Source: Abditibacteriaceae bacterium
GTDB lineage: Bacteria > Armatimonadota > Abditibacteriia > Abditibacteriales > Abditibacteriaceae
Length of the DNA: 64,000 nt
Assembly (NCBI GenBank): GCA_019239895.1
Contig: JAFAZH010000037.1
Coordinates: 1-64,000 of the forward strand
Direction: 5' to 3'
Of this stretch, positions 14,264 through 22,549 are shown piece after piece. The stretch's first letter is position 1; every line of letters begins with the position of its first letter. The notes beneath the pieces are model-generated. The model was not told where the DNA came from. It worked only from the letters and a program-made list of their open reading frames with translations, and did no database searches. The position numbers and the translations under genes are program-made.

Positions 14264-15946
14264 ATGAAATATGAATGGGCAAGGGTTGGCATAGCCTTCA
14301 GTCTAATGATAGCGTGTCTTCCGGCGCAGGCGCAGGTCAGTAATAACCAGGTCACTAACAACCAGGTCACGACCAGTGAAGTCAAGACGAGGGATGGCCG
14401 CTTAGCCGGGACATTGGATGCAGCGACGGGCATCCGCAGTTTCAAGGGCATCCCGTTCGCCGCGCCACCGGTAGGTAACCTACGCTGGCAAGCGCCGCAG
14501 CCTGTGACTAAATGGCGGGGCGTGCGCCAGGCTACCGCCTTTGGGCCACGCGCCATGCAGTTGCCGCTCTTTGGCGATATGCGCTTTCGCTCCAACGGCA
14601 TGAGCGAAGACTGCCTGTATCTCAACGTCTGGACACCGGCCCGCTCGCGCCGTGCCAAACTGCCAGTGCTCGTTTACTTTTTCGGGGGCGGCTTTGTCGG
14701 GGGCGATGGCTCGGAGTGGCGCTACGATGGCGAGCACATGGCCCAACAGGGCATCGTGGCAGTGACGGTCAATTATCGCCTGGGCGTCTTCGGCTTTCTG
14801 GCGCACCCGGAACTGACGCGGGAATCACCGCACCACGCTTCGGGCAACTATGGCCTGCTCGATCAACACGCGGCGCTGGAATGGGTGCATCAGAACATCG
14901 CCGCTTTCGGTGGCGACCCGCGCCACGTCACTATTGCCGGGGAGTCGGCGGGTTCCATCTCGGTCAGTGCGCAGATGGCTTCGCCATTATCCAAAGGTTT
15001 GATGGCGGGTGCCATTGGTGAAAGTGGCGCGATTCTCAATACTCTCGCGCCTGGCCTGCTCGCCAGCGCCGAAGCCGATGGTGTTAAATTCGTGTCTGGT
15101 CTTGACCTTGGCGGCACGCCCTCCACTGGGGCCGCGCCCTCGCTTGCCGCATTACGGGCTATTCCCGCCGAGCAGTTGCTCCAAGCCTCCGGTAAGAAGG
15201 GCCTGCCGCGCCTGCGGGCCACGATAGACGGCTATTTCTTTCCCAAAGCCCCCGCCGAAATTTACGCGGCAGGCGAGCAGATGCATGTGCCACTCTTAGC
15301 CGGGGTGAATTCCGCTGAGTCTGGCTATGGGGCGGTGCTGGAGAAGGCACAGCCAACGGTCGAGAACTATCACCACGCCTTGCAGCGTCTCTATGGAGAT
15401 AAAGCGGACGCGGTGTTTCAGCTTTATCCGGCTACCAATGAAACTGAGGTCATGCAAGTGGCGCAGGAATTAGCCAGCGACCGCTTCATCAGCTACGGCA
15501 CCTGGAAGTGGGTTGATGCGACGACCAGGACGGGTGGTCAGCCAACCTATTATTATCTATTTTCCCGTCCGCGTCCGTCGCTTCAGGCGGAGGTCAATAA
15601 GGCCCCAGCGCCACCAGTTGGAAGTGCAGCCAAAGATGCCCCAACCGCAACCACTCCACCAACTCCGCCACGCGGGGCAGTGCATTCGGCAGAAATCGAA
15701 TACGCCCTGGGCAATCTCAGCACCAACCCGGTTTATGCCTGGACACCCGATGATTACCGCATCTCGCAATTGATGCAAAGTTATTTTGCCAACTTCATTA
15801 AGACCGCGAATCCCAACGGCCCCGGCTTACCGCTCTGGCCCCCTTTCAAAAGCGGCCAGCGGCTGATTATTGATGTGAACCCGCACCCCGCCAGCACCGA
15901 CACGCTGCGGGCACGCTATAACCTGCTCGACTCCTTGTCTCATTGA
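14264..15946 (+). CDS. Type B carboxylesterase, secreted
   Basis: 560 residues with a signal peptide (MKYEWARVG..LPAQAQ). Family signatures: EDCLYLNVWTP, oxyanion-hole FFGGGFVGGDG, nucleophile elbow TIAGESAGSISV, an acidic residue in GVNSAESGYG and a catalytic His in GAVHSAEIEYALG. Length matches the para-nitrobenzyl-esterase group. It hydrolyses carboxylic esters outside the cytoplasm; the substrate is unknown. ATG at 14264 chosen because GGAG lies 9 bp upstream. A Pro/Thr-rich insert (residues about 460-480) precedes the His region. Confidence 0.9.
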   Translation: MKYEWARVGIAFSLMIACLPAQAQVSNNQVTNNQVTTSEVKTRDGRLAGTLDAATGIRSFKGIPFAAPPVGNLRWQAPQPVTKWRGVRQATAFGPRAMQLPLFGDMRFRSNGMSEDCLYLNVWTPARSRRAKLPVLVYFFGGGFVGGDGSEWRYDGEHMAQQGIVAVTVNYRLGVFGFLAHPELTRESPHHASGNYGLLDQHAALEWVHQNIAAFGGDPRHVTIAGESAGSISVSAQMASPLSKGLMAGAIGESGAILNTLAPGLLASAEADGVKFVSGLDLGGTPSTGAAPSLAALRAIPAEQLLQASGKKGLPRLRATIDGYFFPKAPAEIYAAGEQMHVPLLAGVNSAESGYGAVLEKAQPTVENYHHALQRLYGDKADAVFQLYPATNETEVMQVAQELASDRFISYGTWKWVDATTRTGGQPTYYYLFSRPRPSLQAEVNKAPAPPVGSAAKDAPTATTPPTPPRGAVHSAEIEYALGNLSTNPVYAWTPDDYRISQLMQSYFANFIKTANPNGPGLPLWPPFKSGQRLIIDVNPHPASTDTLRARYNLLDSLSH

Positions 15947-16035
15947 CTTGGTACGGTCATGAGACCAGGCGTTGGGCCTGGGCGCATGGAGTGGTGGTAG
16001 GCATGGTAAAATAAGCGTCAATAGAGTGCGACGGG

Positions 16036-16341
16036 GTGAAGCCACGCTTGGATATTTACGAGGTTATCTGGCGCTACAAATTTGTCGAGAAGTTGGCGGA
16101 CAAGCATCAAGTATCAACAGATGAAGTTGAAGCGGTGCTGATGGGCAGTCCTTTCGTCCGCTTTTGGGAGAAGGGCCAAACGGTTGGTGAAGATTTATAC
16201 GTGGCTTATGGGCAAACGAATGCAGGCCGCTATCTCGTGGTGTTTTTCATCCTCAAGCCACAGCACATGGCCTTACCCATTTCAGCCCGCGACATGACAA
16301 ATTCTGAACGGAGATATTACAATGGACAAAAAGCACGTTGA
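16036..16341 (+). CDS. BrnT-like toxin
   Basis: 101 residues from a GTG start. The pattern LADKHQVSTDEVEAVL, then a beta-rich half with LYVAYGQTNAGRYLVVFFI and ISARDMTNSERRYY, matches BrnT (DUF497)-like RNase-fold toxins. It overlaps the next gene by 20 bp, the usual translational coupling of toxin-antitoxin pairs. Toxicity is inferred from family and pairing. A distant relative rather than a textbook BrnT, so the exact family is tentative. Confidence 0.7.
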   Translation: MKPRLDIYEVIWRYKFVEKLADKHQVSTDEVEAVLMGSPFVRFWEKGQTVGEDLYVAYGQTNAGRYLVVFFILKPQHMALPISARDMTNSERRYYNGQKAR

Positions 16342-16588
16342 GCCGACTCCTGATAATTTCGAGAGTTACGAAGCTGCCGCCGATTTCTGGGACAGTCATG
16401 ATACCACAGATTATCTTGACGAGTTTCGCACCATAGAAGTCAAGGTGGAGCTGCGCGCCCGGCATTTTGAAGTGGAAATTGATGAGAACGTGGCCAAAGC
16501 TCTCCAGGTGCAGGCCAAAGCACAAGGCATTAAAATCAGTGATCTGGCATCCACGCTGCTGCGCCAACAATTAGGGCTGGGGGTATAA
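16322..16588 (+). CDS. CopG/BrnA-like antitoxin
   Basis: 88 residues. N-terminal FESYEAAADFWDSHDTTDY is typical of antitoxins paired with BrnT-like toxins. The C-terminus (VEIDENVAKALQVQAKAQG..DLASTLLRQQL) is a likely ribbon-helix-helix DNA-binding segment. It should bind the toxin and repress the operon. It overlaps the toxin gene by 20 bp. Confidence 0.75.
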   Translation: MDKKHVEPTPDNFESYEAAADFWDSHDTTDYLDEFRTIEVKVELRARHFEVEIDENVAKALQVQAKAQGIKISDLASTLLRQQLGLGV

Positions 16589-16592
16589 TCCG

Positions 16593-16976
16593 ATGGCATT
16601 TAACACAGACCGCATCGCACATGGCAACCGCCGCTTTCTGGCTCCACTGCACCGGCCAGTTCGACTGCACTTAGCGATGGCAATAAAGGCCGCTCCACTC
16701 ATCGGCGCAACTCTCACTCTGGGCGTATTAGCAGCCGCCAGCCGCGTGAACGCTTTAGACCCTAACAAACCATTAGACACCAGCAAGGGCCTGTATATCC
16801 GCAAGAGCGGCACCAAGGTCTATAAAGACCCGGCTCCGCCGCGCGCCAAAGTCTATACCTATCGCAGTCACAATGGCACCATCGTGCGCCACTATACAGG
16901 GCCGAGGCCAAGAGCGCACAGCGCAACACGGCATCCGCACAGGTCGTCGCGGCGCAGAACCCACCATCGCCGTTAG
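16593..16976 (+). CDS. Small secreted or anchored basic protein, unknown
   Basis: 127 residues. A hydrophobic segment at about residues 30-52 (APLIGATLTLGVLAAASRV) may be a signal or anchor. The C-terminus is strongly basic and His/Arg-rich (RPRAHSATRHPHRSSRRR). It starts 4 bp after the antitoxin gene and ends 9 bp before the kinase gene, so it may be cotranscribed with either. An internal ATG at 16677 would give a normal signal peptide. No family recognised. Confidence 0.5.
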   Translation: MAFNTDRIAHGNRRFLAPLHRPVRLHLAMAIKAAPLIGATLTLGVLAAASRVNALDPNKPLDTSKGLYIRKSGTKVYKDPAPPRAKVYTYRSHNGTIVRHYTGPRPRAHSATRHPHRSSRRRTHHRR

Positions 16977-16985
16977 GCCCCATTC

Positions 16986-18503
16986 ATGAACCAGAGCCAA
17001 GCGAGAACTGCCCCCGATTCCCAATATTCACTTGACCTGCGTCGCCTGCGCTTTGCGGCCCCGCTTGAACAGGCTTTTCAGGCCGATTACTACCAGAAGA
17101 CGCTACCGGGCTTACGCTTCGGCTTTCTCTTAGTAGTGCTGCTGCATCTGGGGGTGGCGGCCTTCGACTGGCTGCACATGGGGGCGGTCAATATCACCAA
17201 CTGGTTGACACCGTTGGTGGGGCTGCTGCTGATTGGCCTCACCTTCTGGCCGGGTTTCTACGCGGTGTGGCAGCCCGCGATTGTGGTGCTCTTTAGCAGC
17301 CTCGCTTTTATTATCTTATACGGCGTGGCAGTTGGCCCCAGTCATCCGCCACCCGGCATGAGGATGCCGGACAACCTCCCGTTGCCGGGTTCCAATGCGC
17401 CGTCGCGGATGACCTTTCTCGTCACCAAGGAGTTATGGCTTATCATCGTCGGGCTATTGCTCACCCGTCTGCAATTTCGTTGGTATGTGGTGGGTAGCAT
17501 CTTAGTGTGTGCGCTCTCTGTGACCGTGGCGGCCCTGGCGGGGCACATACCCTGGGATATCATTATATCTTCTACCATGATTACCGTGGTGGTTCCCGTC
17601 GGGGTGCTGATGTTTGTGGCCTATACGCGCGAGCAGGGGCCACGCGCCGAGTTTCTGGCGAACTACCTGCTCGACTTAGAGCGGGCTGGCGAACAGCGCC
17701 AACGCGAACGGACGGAAGGAATGCTGCGCGTGTTGAGCCAGGCCATTGGCGGTATTGTGCATGACTTAGGGAACCCCTTAACAGCGGTGCAGACGGGGGC
17801 TTCCAGCCTGATGATGTTCGCCAAAAAGAACAGCCTGGATCAAGAAACCACTGTGGAGTTTGCCCAGATCATTGACAATGGCGCGCAGATGCTCAATTAT
17901 CTGCGTCTCTCGCTCATCGAACAAACGCGCGTCCTGGAAGGCAAGCCAGTGCCCTTAGAATGCAAAGTCACCTCGCTGCGTTCTATCCTGGATGCGGGCG
18001 CACTCTACCAGAAGCCGCGCTTTGCCAGTGGCCATAAAATTTCCTTTGTGGGCGAGGATCGGGAAGTCTATGTGGACGAAATGAAGATGATCGCCGTCTT
18101 TATGAACCTCATTGGCAACGCCCTTAAATATAGCGATGGCGAAGTCCAGATTACCTGGCGTGCAGAGGGCAATAAAATGTTGATCGGCGTCCTGGATATG
18201 GGGCAAGCCGGGCAGGGGATTACGCAACAGCAAGCGGAGCAACTCTTTGTCGCCTTTGGACGGTTAGAAACGCATAGCCAAATCGAAGGCACGGGCCTGG
18301 GCCTGCTCTCAGCCCAGAAAATCGTCGAGGCCCACACGGGGGAAATCTTCATCGAAGGCTACACCGACGGCACCCCCGCATCCACCCCCTTTTCCACCGC
18401 TCACGGCTACTATCCCAGCCTCTTATGCGAGCCGTTCCGCACCGCCTTCGTCGTCGCCTGCCCTTTCCAGCCCACTAAGCCCGTGCCTGGCATTCCCACT
18501 TGA
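16986..18503 (+). CDS. Membrane sensor histidine kinase, orphan
   Basis: 505 residues. About six membrane helices between residues 35 and 220 with no large external domain, then a dimerisation domain with GGIVHDLGNPLTAV (His as phospho-acceptor). The ATPase domain has FMNLIGNALKYS, a DxGxxGxG-like MGQAGQGI and GTGLGLLSAQKIVEAHTG. The C-terminus has an extra segment with TAFVVACPFQ. No response regulator is adjacent. A degraded copy of its 3' end lies beyond vapBC at 19268-19379. Confidence 0.88.
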   Translation: MNQSQARTAPDSQYSLDLRRLRFAAPLEQAFQADYYQKTLPGLRFGFLLVVLLHLGVAAFDWLHMGAVNITNWLTPLVGLLLIGLTFWPGFYAVWQPAIVVLFSSLAFIILYGVAVGPSHPPPGMRMPDNLPLPGSNAPSRMTFLVTKELWLIIVGLLLTRLQFRWYVVGSILVCALSVTVAALAGHIPWDIIISSTMITVVVPVGVLMFVAYTREQGPRAEFLANYLLDLERAGEQRQRERTEGMLRVLSQAIGGIVHDLGNPLTAVQTGASSLMMFAKKNSLDQETTVEFAQIIDNGAQMLNYLRLSLIEQTRVLEGKPVPLECKVTSLRSILDAGALYQKPRFASGHKISFVGEDREVYVDEMKMIAVFMNLIGNALKYSDGEVQITWRAEGNKMLIGVLDMGQAGQGITQQQAEQLFVAFGRLETHSQIEGTGLGLLSAQKIVEAHTGEIFIEGYTDGTPASTPFSTAHGYYPSLLCEPFRTAFVVACPFQPTKPVPGIPT

Positions 18504-18510
18504 AGTTTGC

Positions 18511-18972
18511 TCAGGGATGGGTATTCGGGTCTTCTACCGCCAGCCCTTCCATCAGCGCTGCCGCGTTAAGCTCCATATCGGCGGATACCAGCGTCAATGA
18601 CAATCCCACAGCAAGATAACGAGCGTTCAGTTGCATCGCGGCTGCTAACTGCACGGCATCGTAAGCGCGCAGAGCATGAGTTTGAGCCAGGGACATCGCC
18701 TGCTGGATTAATGCCAGAGTCATTTCCGCCAGCAGATATTCGTTGGCAAACTCATGCTGAAATTGAGTCAACAGAAGTGCCGCAGCGGGTGCGGAGACGC
18801 TGCCAATCCGTTGTCGTCTGGCAATAGCCGCAACCACTTCAACCCCGGTGATGCGGGCCAGGTGATTGAGGTTGCCTGCCAGCGGGTCTACAGGGCTGTT
18901 CACCCAGGCAGTGCCAGTTTCGTTTACATATCGCTTTACTATCGCACTGCTATCGAAGAAGTAAATGGCCAC
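18511..18972 (-). CDS. VapC-like PIN-domain toxin
   Basis: 153 residues from a GTG start. PIN-domain acidic residues are visible: Asp in YFFDSSAIVKRY, Glu in ITGVEVVAAIARR, Asp in RAYDAVQLAAAM and Asp in LTLVSADMEL. PIN toxins are Mg-dependent RNases. The start overlaps the antitoxin stop (TAGTG), so the pair is translationally coupled. The module lies between the kinase gene and a duplicate of that kinase's 3' end. Confidence 0.88.
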   Translation of the reverse strand: MAIYFFDSSAIVKRYVNETGTAWVNSPVDPLAGNLNHLARITGVEVVAAIARRQRIGSVSAPAAALLLTQFQHEFANEYLLAEMTLALIQQAMSLAQTHALRAYDAVQLAAAMQLNARYLAVGLSLTLVSADMELNAAALMEGLAVEDPNTHP

Positions 18973-19241
18973 TAATGGCGTTCCTCAATAATCGTCTGCG
19001 ACAGCGGTTGGCCCCCAACGTCAATGGGTTGCCAGTCGCGGTGGCGGGTCAAATCCGTAGGCGATGACGGTATCCCGCTGATGACGCCTTCCTCCAATAA
19101 CTTGCGCACCGCTGTTGCCTGCCTATCCCGCTCCTCCCAACCAACGCGCAACGACTCCAGCCATTCCCACAATTGGCGTTGCTCGTCGGGCGGCAATGCC
19201 TGCACTTCGACCATGACTTTTTCTAAGGTCGTTGTTGCCAT
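18972..19241 (-). CDS. VapB-like antitoxin
   Basis: 89 residues. N-terminus MATTTLEKVMVEVQALPPDEQRQLWEWLE is typical of antitoxins paired with PIN toxins, followed by a disordered acidic and Pro-rich tail that would wrap the toxin. Start chosen at the ATG at 19241 because TAGGAGC lies 8 bp upstream; a longer form from 19274 is unlikely. Confidence 0.8.
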   Translation of the reverse strand: MATTTLEKVMVEVQALPPDEQRQLWEWLESLRVGWEERDRQATAVRKLLEEGVISGIPSSPTDLTRHRDWQPIDVGGQPLSQTIIEERH

Positions 19242-19267
19242 GTTATTCGCTCCTAGACTGAGTTTAA

Positions 19268-19379
19268 CCGCCACCGCCCAAGGCCACTACCCCCGCTGCT
19301 AACTGCGCCTTTCCACACTGCCTTCGTCGTCGCCTGCCCCTTTCAGTTGGCTCAGCCGGGGCCAACTCCTTCCCGCTAA
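19268..19379 (+). pseudogene. 3'-end fragment of a histidine kinase paralogue
   Basis: The segment aligns with the last about 115 bp of the kinase gene at 16986-18503, including an identical GCCTTCGTCGTCGCCTGCCC. In frame it reads TAFVVACPFQ then LAQPGPTPSR and a stop, against TAFVVACPFQ then PTKPVPGIPT and a stop. The rest of the second copy is missing; vapBC occupies that place. Confidence 0.7.
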
Positions 19380-19445
19380 AGACCCAGCCCCGCCAATACC
19401 GCATGAGGCAGCGATAGCAGAATAGTTTGTGCGACTGGAAGCCCT

Positions 19446-19503
19446 AGCCCTCACCCCAAGCACCCAGAGGTCGCCCAATCTCCCAATACCGGGAGGGGGA
19501 GGG
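19446..19503. repeat. Degenerate CCCTCACCCC palindrome
   Basis: CCCTCACCCCAAGC on the left and GGGAGGGGGAGGGC on the right, a decayed member of the family at 36099-36244 and 37206-37353. Confidence 0.5.
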
Positions 19504-19531
19504 CACAGGATAATGACTCATACCGCTAAAA

Positions 19532-19674
19532 TAACCGCAGAGACGCGGAGCACACAGAGAGGGGAACGAGGAGAGAAGATTGAGGATAGCTATTGTAAGG
19601 AGTGAATGCGATCCTCGATTCTCCATCCTCGATCCTCAAATTCCCCTCTGCGCCCCCAGCGTCTCTGCGGTTAC
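19532..19674. repeat. Intergenic palindrome, CGCAGAGACGC + GAGGAT family
   Basis: Outer arms TAACCGCAGAGACGC and GCGTCTCTGCGGTTA; inner arms carry GAGAAGATTGAGGAT and ATCCTCGATTCTCC words. The outer word is shared with 13881-13961 and the inner vocabulary with 24471-24626 and 28020-28146. Confidence 0.85.
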
Positions 19675-19763
19675 ATCGCCCGTGTCCCCAAAGTAACCGA
19701 CATTGCTCAGGGCGTTACTCCTACTGCTTGGTAGCGGGGTAAAGTTGGCTGTAGAATAGCTAT

Positions 19764-19816
19764 ACCAGCAAGGGCGCAGTTCGCTGAATAAGCAAACTGC
19801 GCCCGCCCTACTGGTA
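19764..19816. terminator. Hairpin after the fibronectin-like gene
   Basis: TACCAGCAAGGGCGCAGTT and AACTGCGCCCGCCCTACTGG form a strong imperfect stem around a short loop, 28 bp downstream of the stop of the minus-strand gene. No T-run is present, so it may be a Rho-type or mRNA-stability hairpin. Confidence 0.5.
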
Positions 19817-19843
19817 TGGACTCACTGCCACAGATCGCTAATG

Positions 19844-20551
19844 CTATTTAGCCTTATCCGCTAATTCCACAACTTGCGCGTGGAGCATGGGATGCGGGAC
19901 GCCAGCGCCCAGGCTGCTGTCCTTGTGGCCGACGACGACCACCGCCTGGCCTATTGTTAGTTTGACAGATGCAGTGGGGGTGCCATTAGCGGCTTCAAAG
20001 AGGGCATGAGACAAATCCACCTCATAGGTGATGCTATCGTTGGCGGGGCCAGTGGTTTTTACCAGCACGGGCTTGCCATTACTTTGCACCACGTTGCCCT
20101 GAATCACCACTAAGGTATCAGCGCCGGGCAAGCCGGGCGCAGCCTTATTCGATTTGGCGCTCTCGCCTGCTGCGTTGACTGCTGTGACCTGATAGACAGG
20201 AATCGAATCTACGCCCATGCTCACGCTGCCATCCACGAAAAAGGTGTCCTTGACGCCCTTCTCTAAGAGGATGGTATCCCCGGCAGGACGCGGTGCGATC
20301 TCGAAGGCGCGATAGATGTTGTAGCTAGTCGCGCCGGGCACCGCGTTCCAGGTCAAGACCGCGCCGGTGGGATGCCCATTGGCATCGGTGCCAGCCCAAT
20401 GCACTTTGAGGTCGGTGGGCGCAGCGGGTTTGCCCCCAGGCGTGTCCACCGCTTGTGCGGCAGTGCCCAGCGCCATCCCGCACAGCAACGCTGTGACTCC
20501 GGCCACGACAATGGAAGTTACTGCTTTTCTTCTGGTTAACATTCTCCGCAT
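19844..20551 (-). CDS. Secreted protein with fibronectin-III-like domain
   Basis: 235 residues with a signal peptide (RRKAVTSIVV..GTAAQA). Residues about 40-140 look like a fibronectin type III fold: VLTWNAVPGATSYNIYRA, then YQVTAVNAAGESAKSN. The rest (VIQGNVVQSNGKPVLVKTTGP) is beta-rich and unassigned. Start chosen at the third codon ATG because GGGAG lies 7 bp before it. Probably an envelope or surface protein; no enzymatic motif seen. Confidence 0.7.
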   Translation of the reverse strand: MRRMLTRRKAVTSIVVAGVTALLCGMALGTAAQAVDTPGGKPAAPTDLKVHWAGTDANGHPTGAVLTWNAVPGATSYNIYRAFEIAPRPAGDTILLEKGVKDTFFVDGSVSMGVDSIPVYQVTAVNAAGESAKSNKAAPGLPGADTLVVIQGNVVQSNGKPVLVKTTGPANDSITYEVDLSHALFEAANGTPTASVKLTIGQAVVVVGHKDSSLGAGVPHPMLHAQVVELADKAK

Positions 20552-20718
20552 GTTCATTCTCCCTGGGGTATTTGCACCTTGACGGGCTGCACGAGGCAGC
20601 TTGCTCGAAACGGGTGCAACGTGTTCGACGGTAGCTTCATTATAACGGTTCCGCCCCTGGCGTTTCCTGAGAAAATCTTAATGGTGCGCGTTATAGCCAC
20701 TGTCAAGGCAAGCTCAGA

Positions 20719-20735
20719 ATTGGTTCGATGAAAAG
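20719..20735 (+). repeat. 17 bp direct repeat, copy 1 (flanks HigBA)
   Basis: ATTGGTTCGATGAAAAG is identical to 21564-21580. The two copies bracket the HigBA-like module 829 bp apart. Confidence 0.85.
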
Positions 20736-20814
20736 CGATGTGGGTTTGAGCTAAGCGTGACACCGGCTCAGCCTAAGATGGCGCAGTCAGCCGGGTCAGG
20801 GAACGCCAAGAGCT

Positions 20815-21180
20815 TTAGTCATTTACCTTGACGGAGGGGGAACGACGCTTGACTCGCTTCGCCGGGGTCATTGGAGAATGCTGAAGCGGGTCTGGACGCA
20901 CCGCGTTCCATACAATCTGTGGATGTTTAGCGGCAATAGACAGCAACACTCTGGCCGCGCCTTCGGGTTGACGGCGACCCTGTTCCCAGTTGCGTAATGT
21001 GGCTGGGCTGATGCCCAGCAACGTAGCGAACTCGCGTTGCGAGAAGCCTGCTGCCTCGCGCATCCGGCGCACGTCCGGCGCGGGCACCTCAAAGCGACGG
21101 GCCGCCTGGCATTCACCCCGCAAAATCGCGCCCCCCTCACGCACGCTGGACAACAACTCTGTAAACAGTTCGTCTTTCAT
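20815..21180 (-). CDS. HigA-like XRE antitoxin
   Basis: 121 residues. Helix-turn-helix at about residues 37-75: VRRMREAAGFSQREFATLLGI..TLRNWEQGRRQP. A basic tail (AKRVKRRSPS) follows. The start overlaps the toxin stop by ATGA, the usual coupling in toxin-first HigBA modules. It should neutralise the toxin and repress the operon. Confidence 0.88.
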   Translation of the reverse strand: MKDELFTELLSSVREGGAILRGECQAARRFEVPAPDVRRMREAAGFSQREFATLLGISPATLRNWEQGRRQPEGAARVLLSIAAKHPQIVWNAVRPDPLQHSPMTPAKRVKRRSPSVKVND

Positions 21181-21494
21181 GGGTAGGTTTCCTCCAGCAC
21201 AGCACGCAGTTGTTGAAGTTGTGTGGTCGTCAAGTCGTCGGCTTCATTCTTGGCGAAAAGGAATAGTAACAAGATTTGGTCGCTCGCTTTAGCCCAGTAA
21301 TAGATGACGCGCGCCCCACCACGTTTACCCCGTCCTGCCAGTCCCCAACGGAGCTTACGAATTCCACCGCTGCCCGGAATCACGGCTCCCGCCTCTGGCC
21401 GGGCCACCAGTGCATTTTGAAGCTGCCGGTATTCATCATCCGACAAAAGCTGGATCACCCGTCGCGTGAAAGCCTGCGTTTCCAGAAAAACCAT
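21177..21494 (-). CDS. HigB/RelE-type toxin
   Basis: 105 residues. RelE-fold features: LLSDDEYRQLQNALVARPEAG, GSGGIRKLRW, and GKRGGARVIYYW followed by LLFLFAKNEADDL, the pattern of HigB2-like ribosome-dependent mRNA interferases. First gene of a two-gene operon with the XRE antitoxin. Exact 17 bp repeats on both sides suggest the module arrived as a unit. Confidence 0.88.
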   Translation of the reverse strand: MVFLETQAFTRRVIQLLSDDEYRQLQNALVARPEAGAVIPGSGGIRKLRWGLAGRGKRGGARVIYYWAKASDQILLLFLFAKNEADDLTTTQLQQLRAVLEETYP

Positions 21495-21563
21495 GCTTGT
21501 TCTTCAGTATACGCCAATGGCGCACCATCCGCGAGATTGCCTATTGACACGTTTCAATTCCAC

Positions 21564-21580
21564 ATTGGTTCGATGAAAAG
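21564..21580 (+). repeat. 17 bp direct repeat, copy 2 (flanks HigBA)
   Basis: ATTGGTTCGATGAAAAG, exact copy of 20719-20735, upstream of the HigB-like gene. Confidence 0.85.
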
Positions 21581-21705
21581 ACACCTCGAGGGCAACAAAA
21601 GATAACCACTTTAAGCGGTGGAATTGCACAGATCCTAATTGTCAGAGAACTTGCCACGGGTCGAATAACAGCGGAGTAAGATTCCCTGATAGCCGACGCA
21701 GCTCG

Positions 21706-22449
21706 TCATGCCTCCATCAATTGTAGACGCAGCCAGGCGGGGCGGTCGGTGGTGATGCCATCCACTCCCGCTGCCACGAGCCGCTGCGCCACGACAGGAT
21801 CATTGACCGTCCAGACGTAGCATTGCAGTCCAGCCTCCTGGATTTGTGTCACAGTTCGAGCCTCTAAGGGGCCGTCGTAATGTAAGTCGAGGCCATCAAA
21901 CTCAGCGGCCTTGGCCTGCGCGATTAAAGTTTCGATAGTTGGCTCCCACGCTCCGCTATCTTGTGCTGCTCGGAAGCTGGATAGCCAGTAGGCGGGCACG
22001 GCGGGGAAGGCTTGCTTGATGGCCTGGAGCGTCGGGTGGGAAAAAGCGATAAAGCAGCACTGCTGCCCACTCCGTGCAGCGTCGCCCATTGGACGTTGCA
22101 AGGCCGGGATAATTTCTGGCCCGCATTTAATTTCGATGATGAGCCGCTTTTGCGGTGGCATGGTCGCTACAACCTCGTCTAACGTGGGGATGCTCTCCCC
22201 GGCAAAGCTCTCCTGCTTCCAGCGTCCCGCATCCAGTTGACGTAGCTCCGCCAAGGTCTGCTCGGCCACTTTTTTGTCCACGCCCGCGACGCGTTTGGTA
22301 TTGTCATCGTGCAGCACCACGATGGCACCATCGCGCGACAGATGAACGTCAATTTCCACGCCATCGGCCTGTGGCCAGCCACGCTCAATGGACGCTAAAG
22401 TATTTTCCGGCGCTTCGTCCGAAGCCCCACGATGTGCCCAGATTTCCAT
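21706..22449 (-). CDS. Glycerophosphodiester phosphodiesterase
   Basis: 247 residues. GDPD signature from the start: IWAHRGASDEAPENT, then GVEIDVHLSRDGAIVVLHDD with the metal-binding Glu and Asp and catalytic His, LIIEIK, and GVDGITTDRP at the end. It hydrolyses glycerophosphodiesters to glycerol-3-phosphate and an alcohol. A longer frame reaches 22560, but its extra 37 residues are a translation of the GATGAGGGATG palindrome, so the ATG at 22449 is preferred. No good ribosome site is visible there; the palindrome lies just upstream. Confidence 0.9.
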   Translation of the reverse strand: MEIWAHRGASDEAPENTLASIERGWPQADGVEIDVHLSRDGAIVVLHDDNTKRVAGVDKKVAEQTLAELRQLDAGRWKQESFAGESIPTLDEVVATMPPQKRLIIEIKCGPEIIPALQRPMGDAARSGQQCCFIAFSHPTLQAIKQAFPAVPAYWLSSFRAAQDSGAWEPTIETLIAQAKAAEFDGLDLHYDGPLEARTVTQIQEAGLQCYVWTVNDPVVAQRLVAAGVDGITTDRPAWLRLQLMEA

Positions 22450-22465
22450 AGAGAGATGAGGGGAC

Positions 22466-22545
22466 GAGGGATGGGGGATGAGGGATGAGAGGTTAACCAA
22501 ATCGTTTTCTGCGGGCTTCCTCTCATCCCTCATCCCCCATCCCTC
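22466..22545. repeat. Palindrome with perfect 27 bp arms upstream of the GDPD gene
   Basis: Arms 22466-22492 and 22519-22545 are exact complements made of GATGAGGGATGGGGG-type words. It separates two minus-strand genes, ending 5 bp before the stop codon of one and 16 bp before the start of the next. Confidence 0.9.
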
Positions 22546-22549
22546 ATCC

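Noticed and set aside
15970-15985. CGTTGGGC, a possible extra attC core
   Set aside because: No complementary inner box or distal AAC end lies nearby; it is part of a small hairpin CCAGGCGTTGGGCCTGG after the esterase gene.
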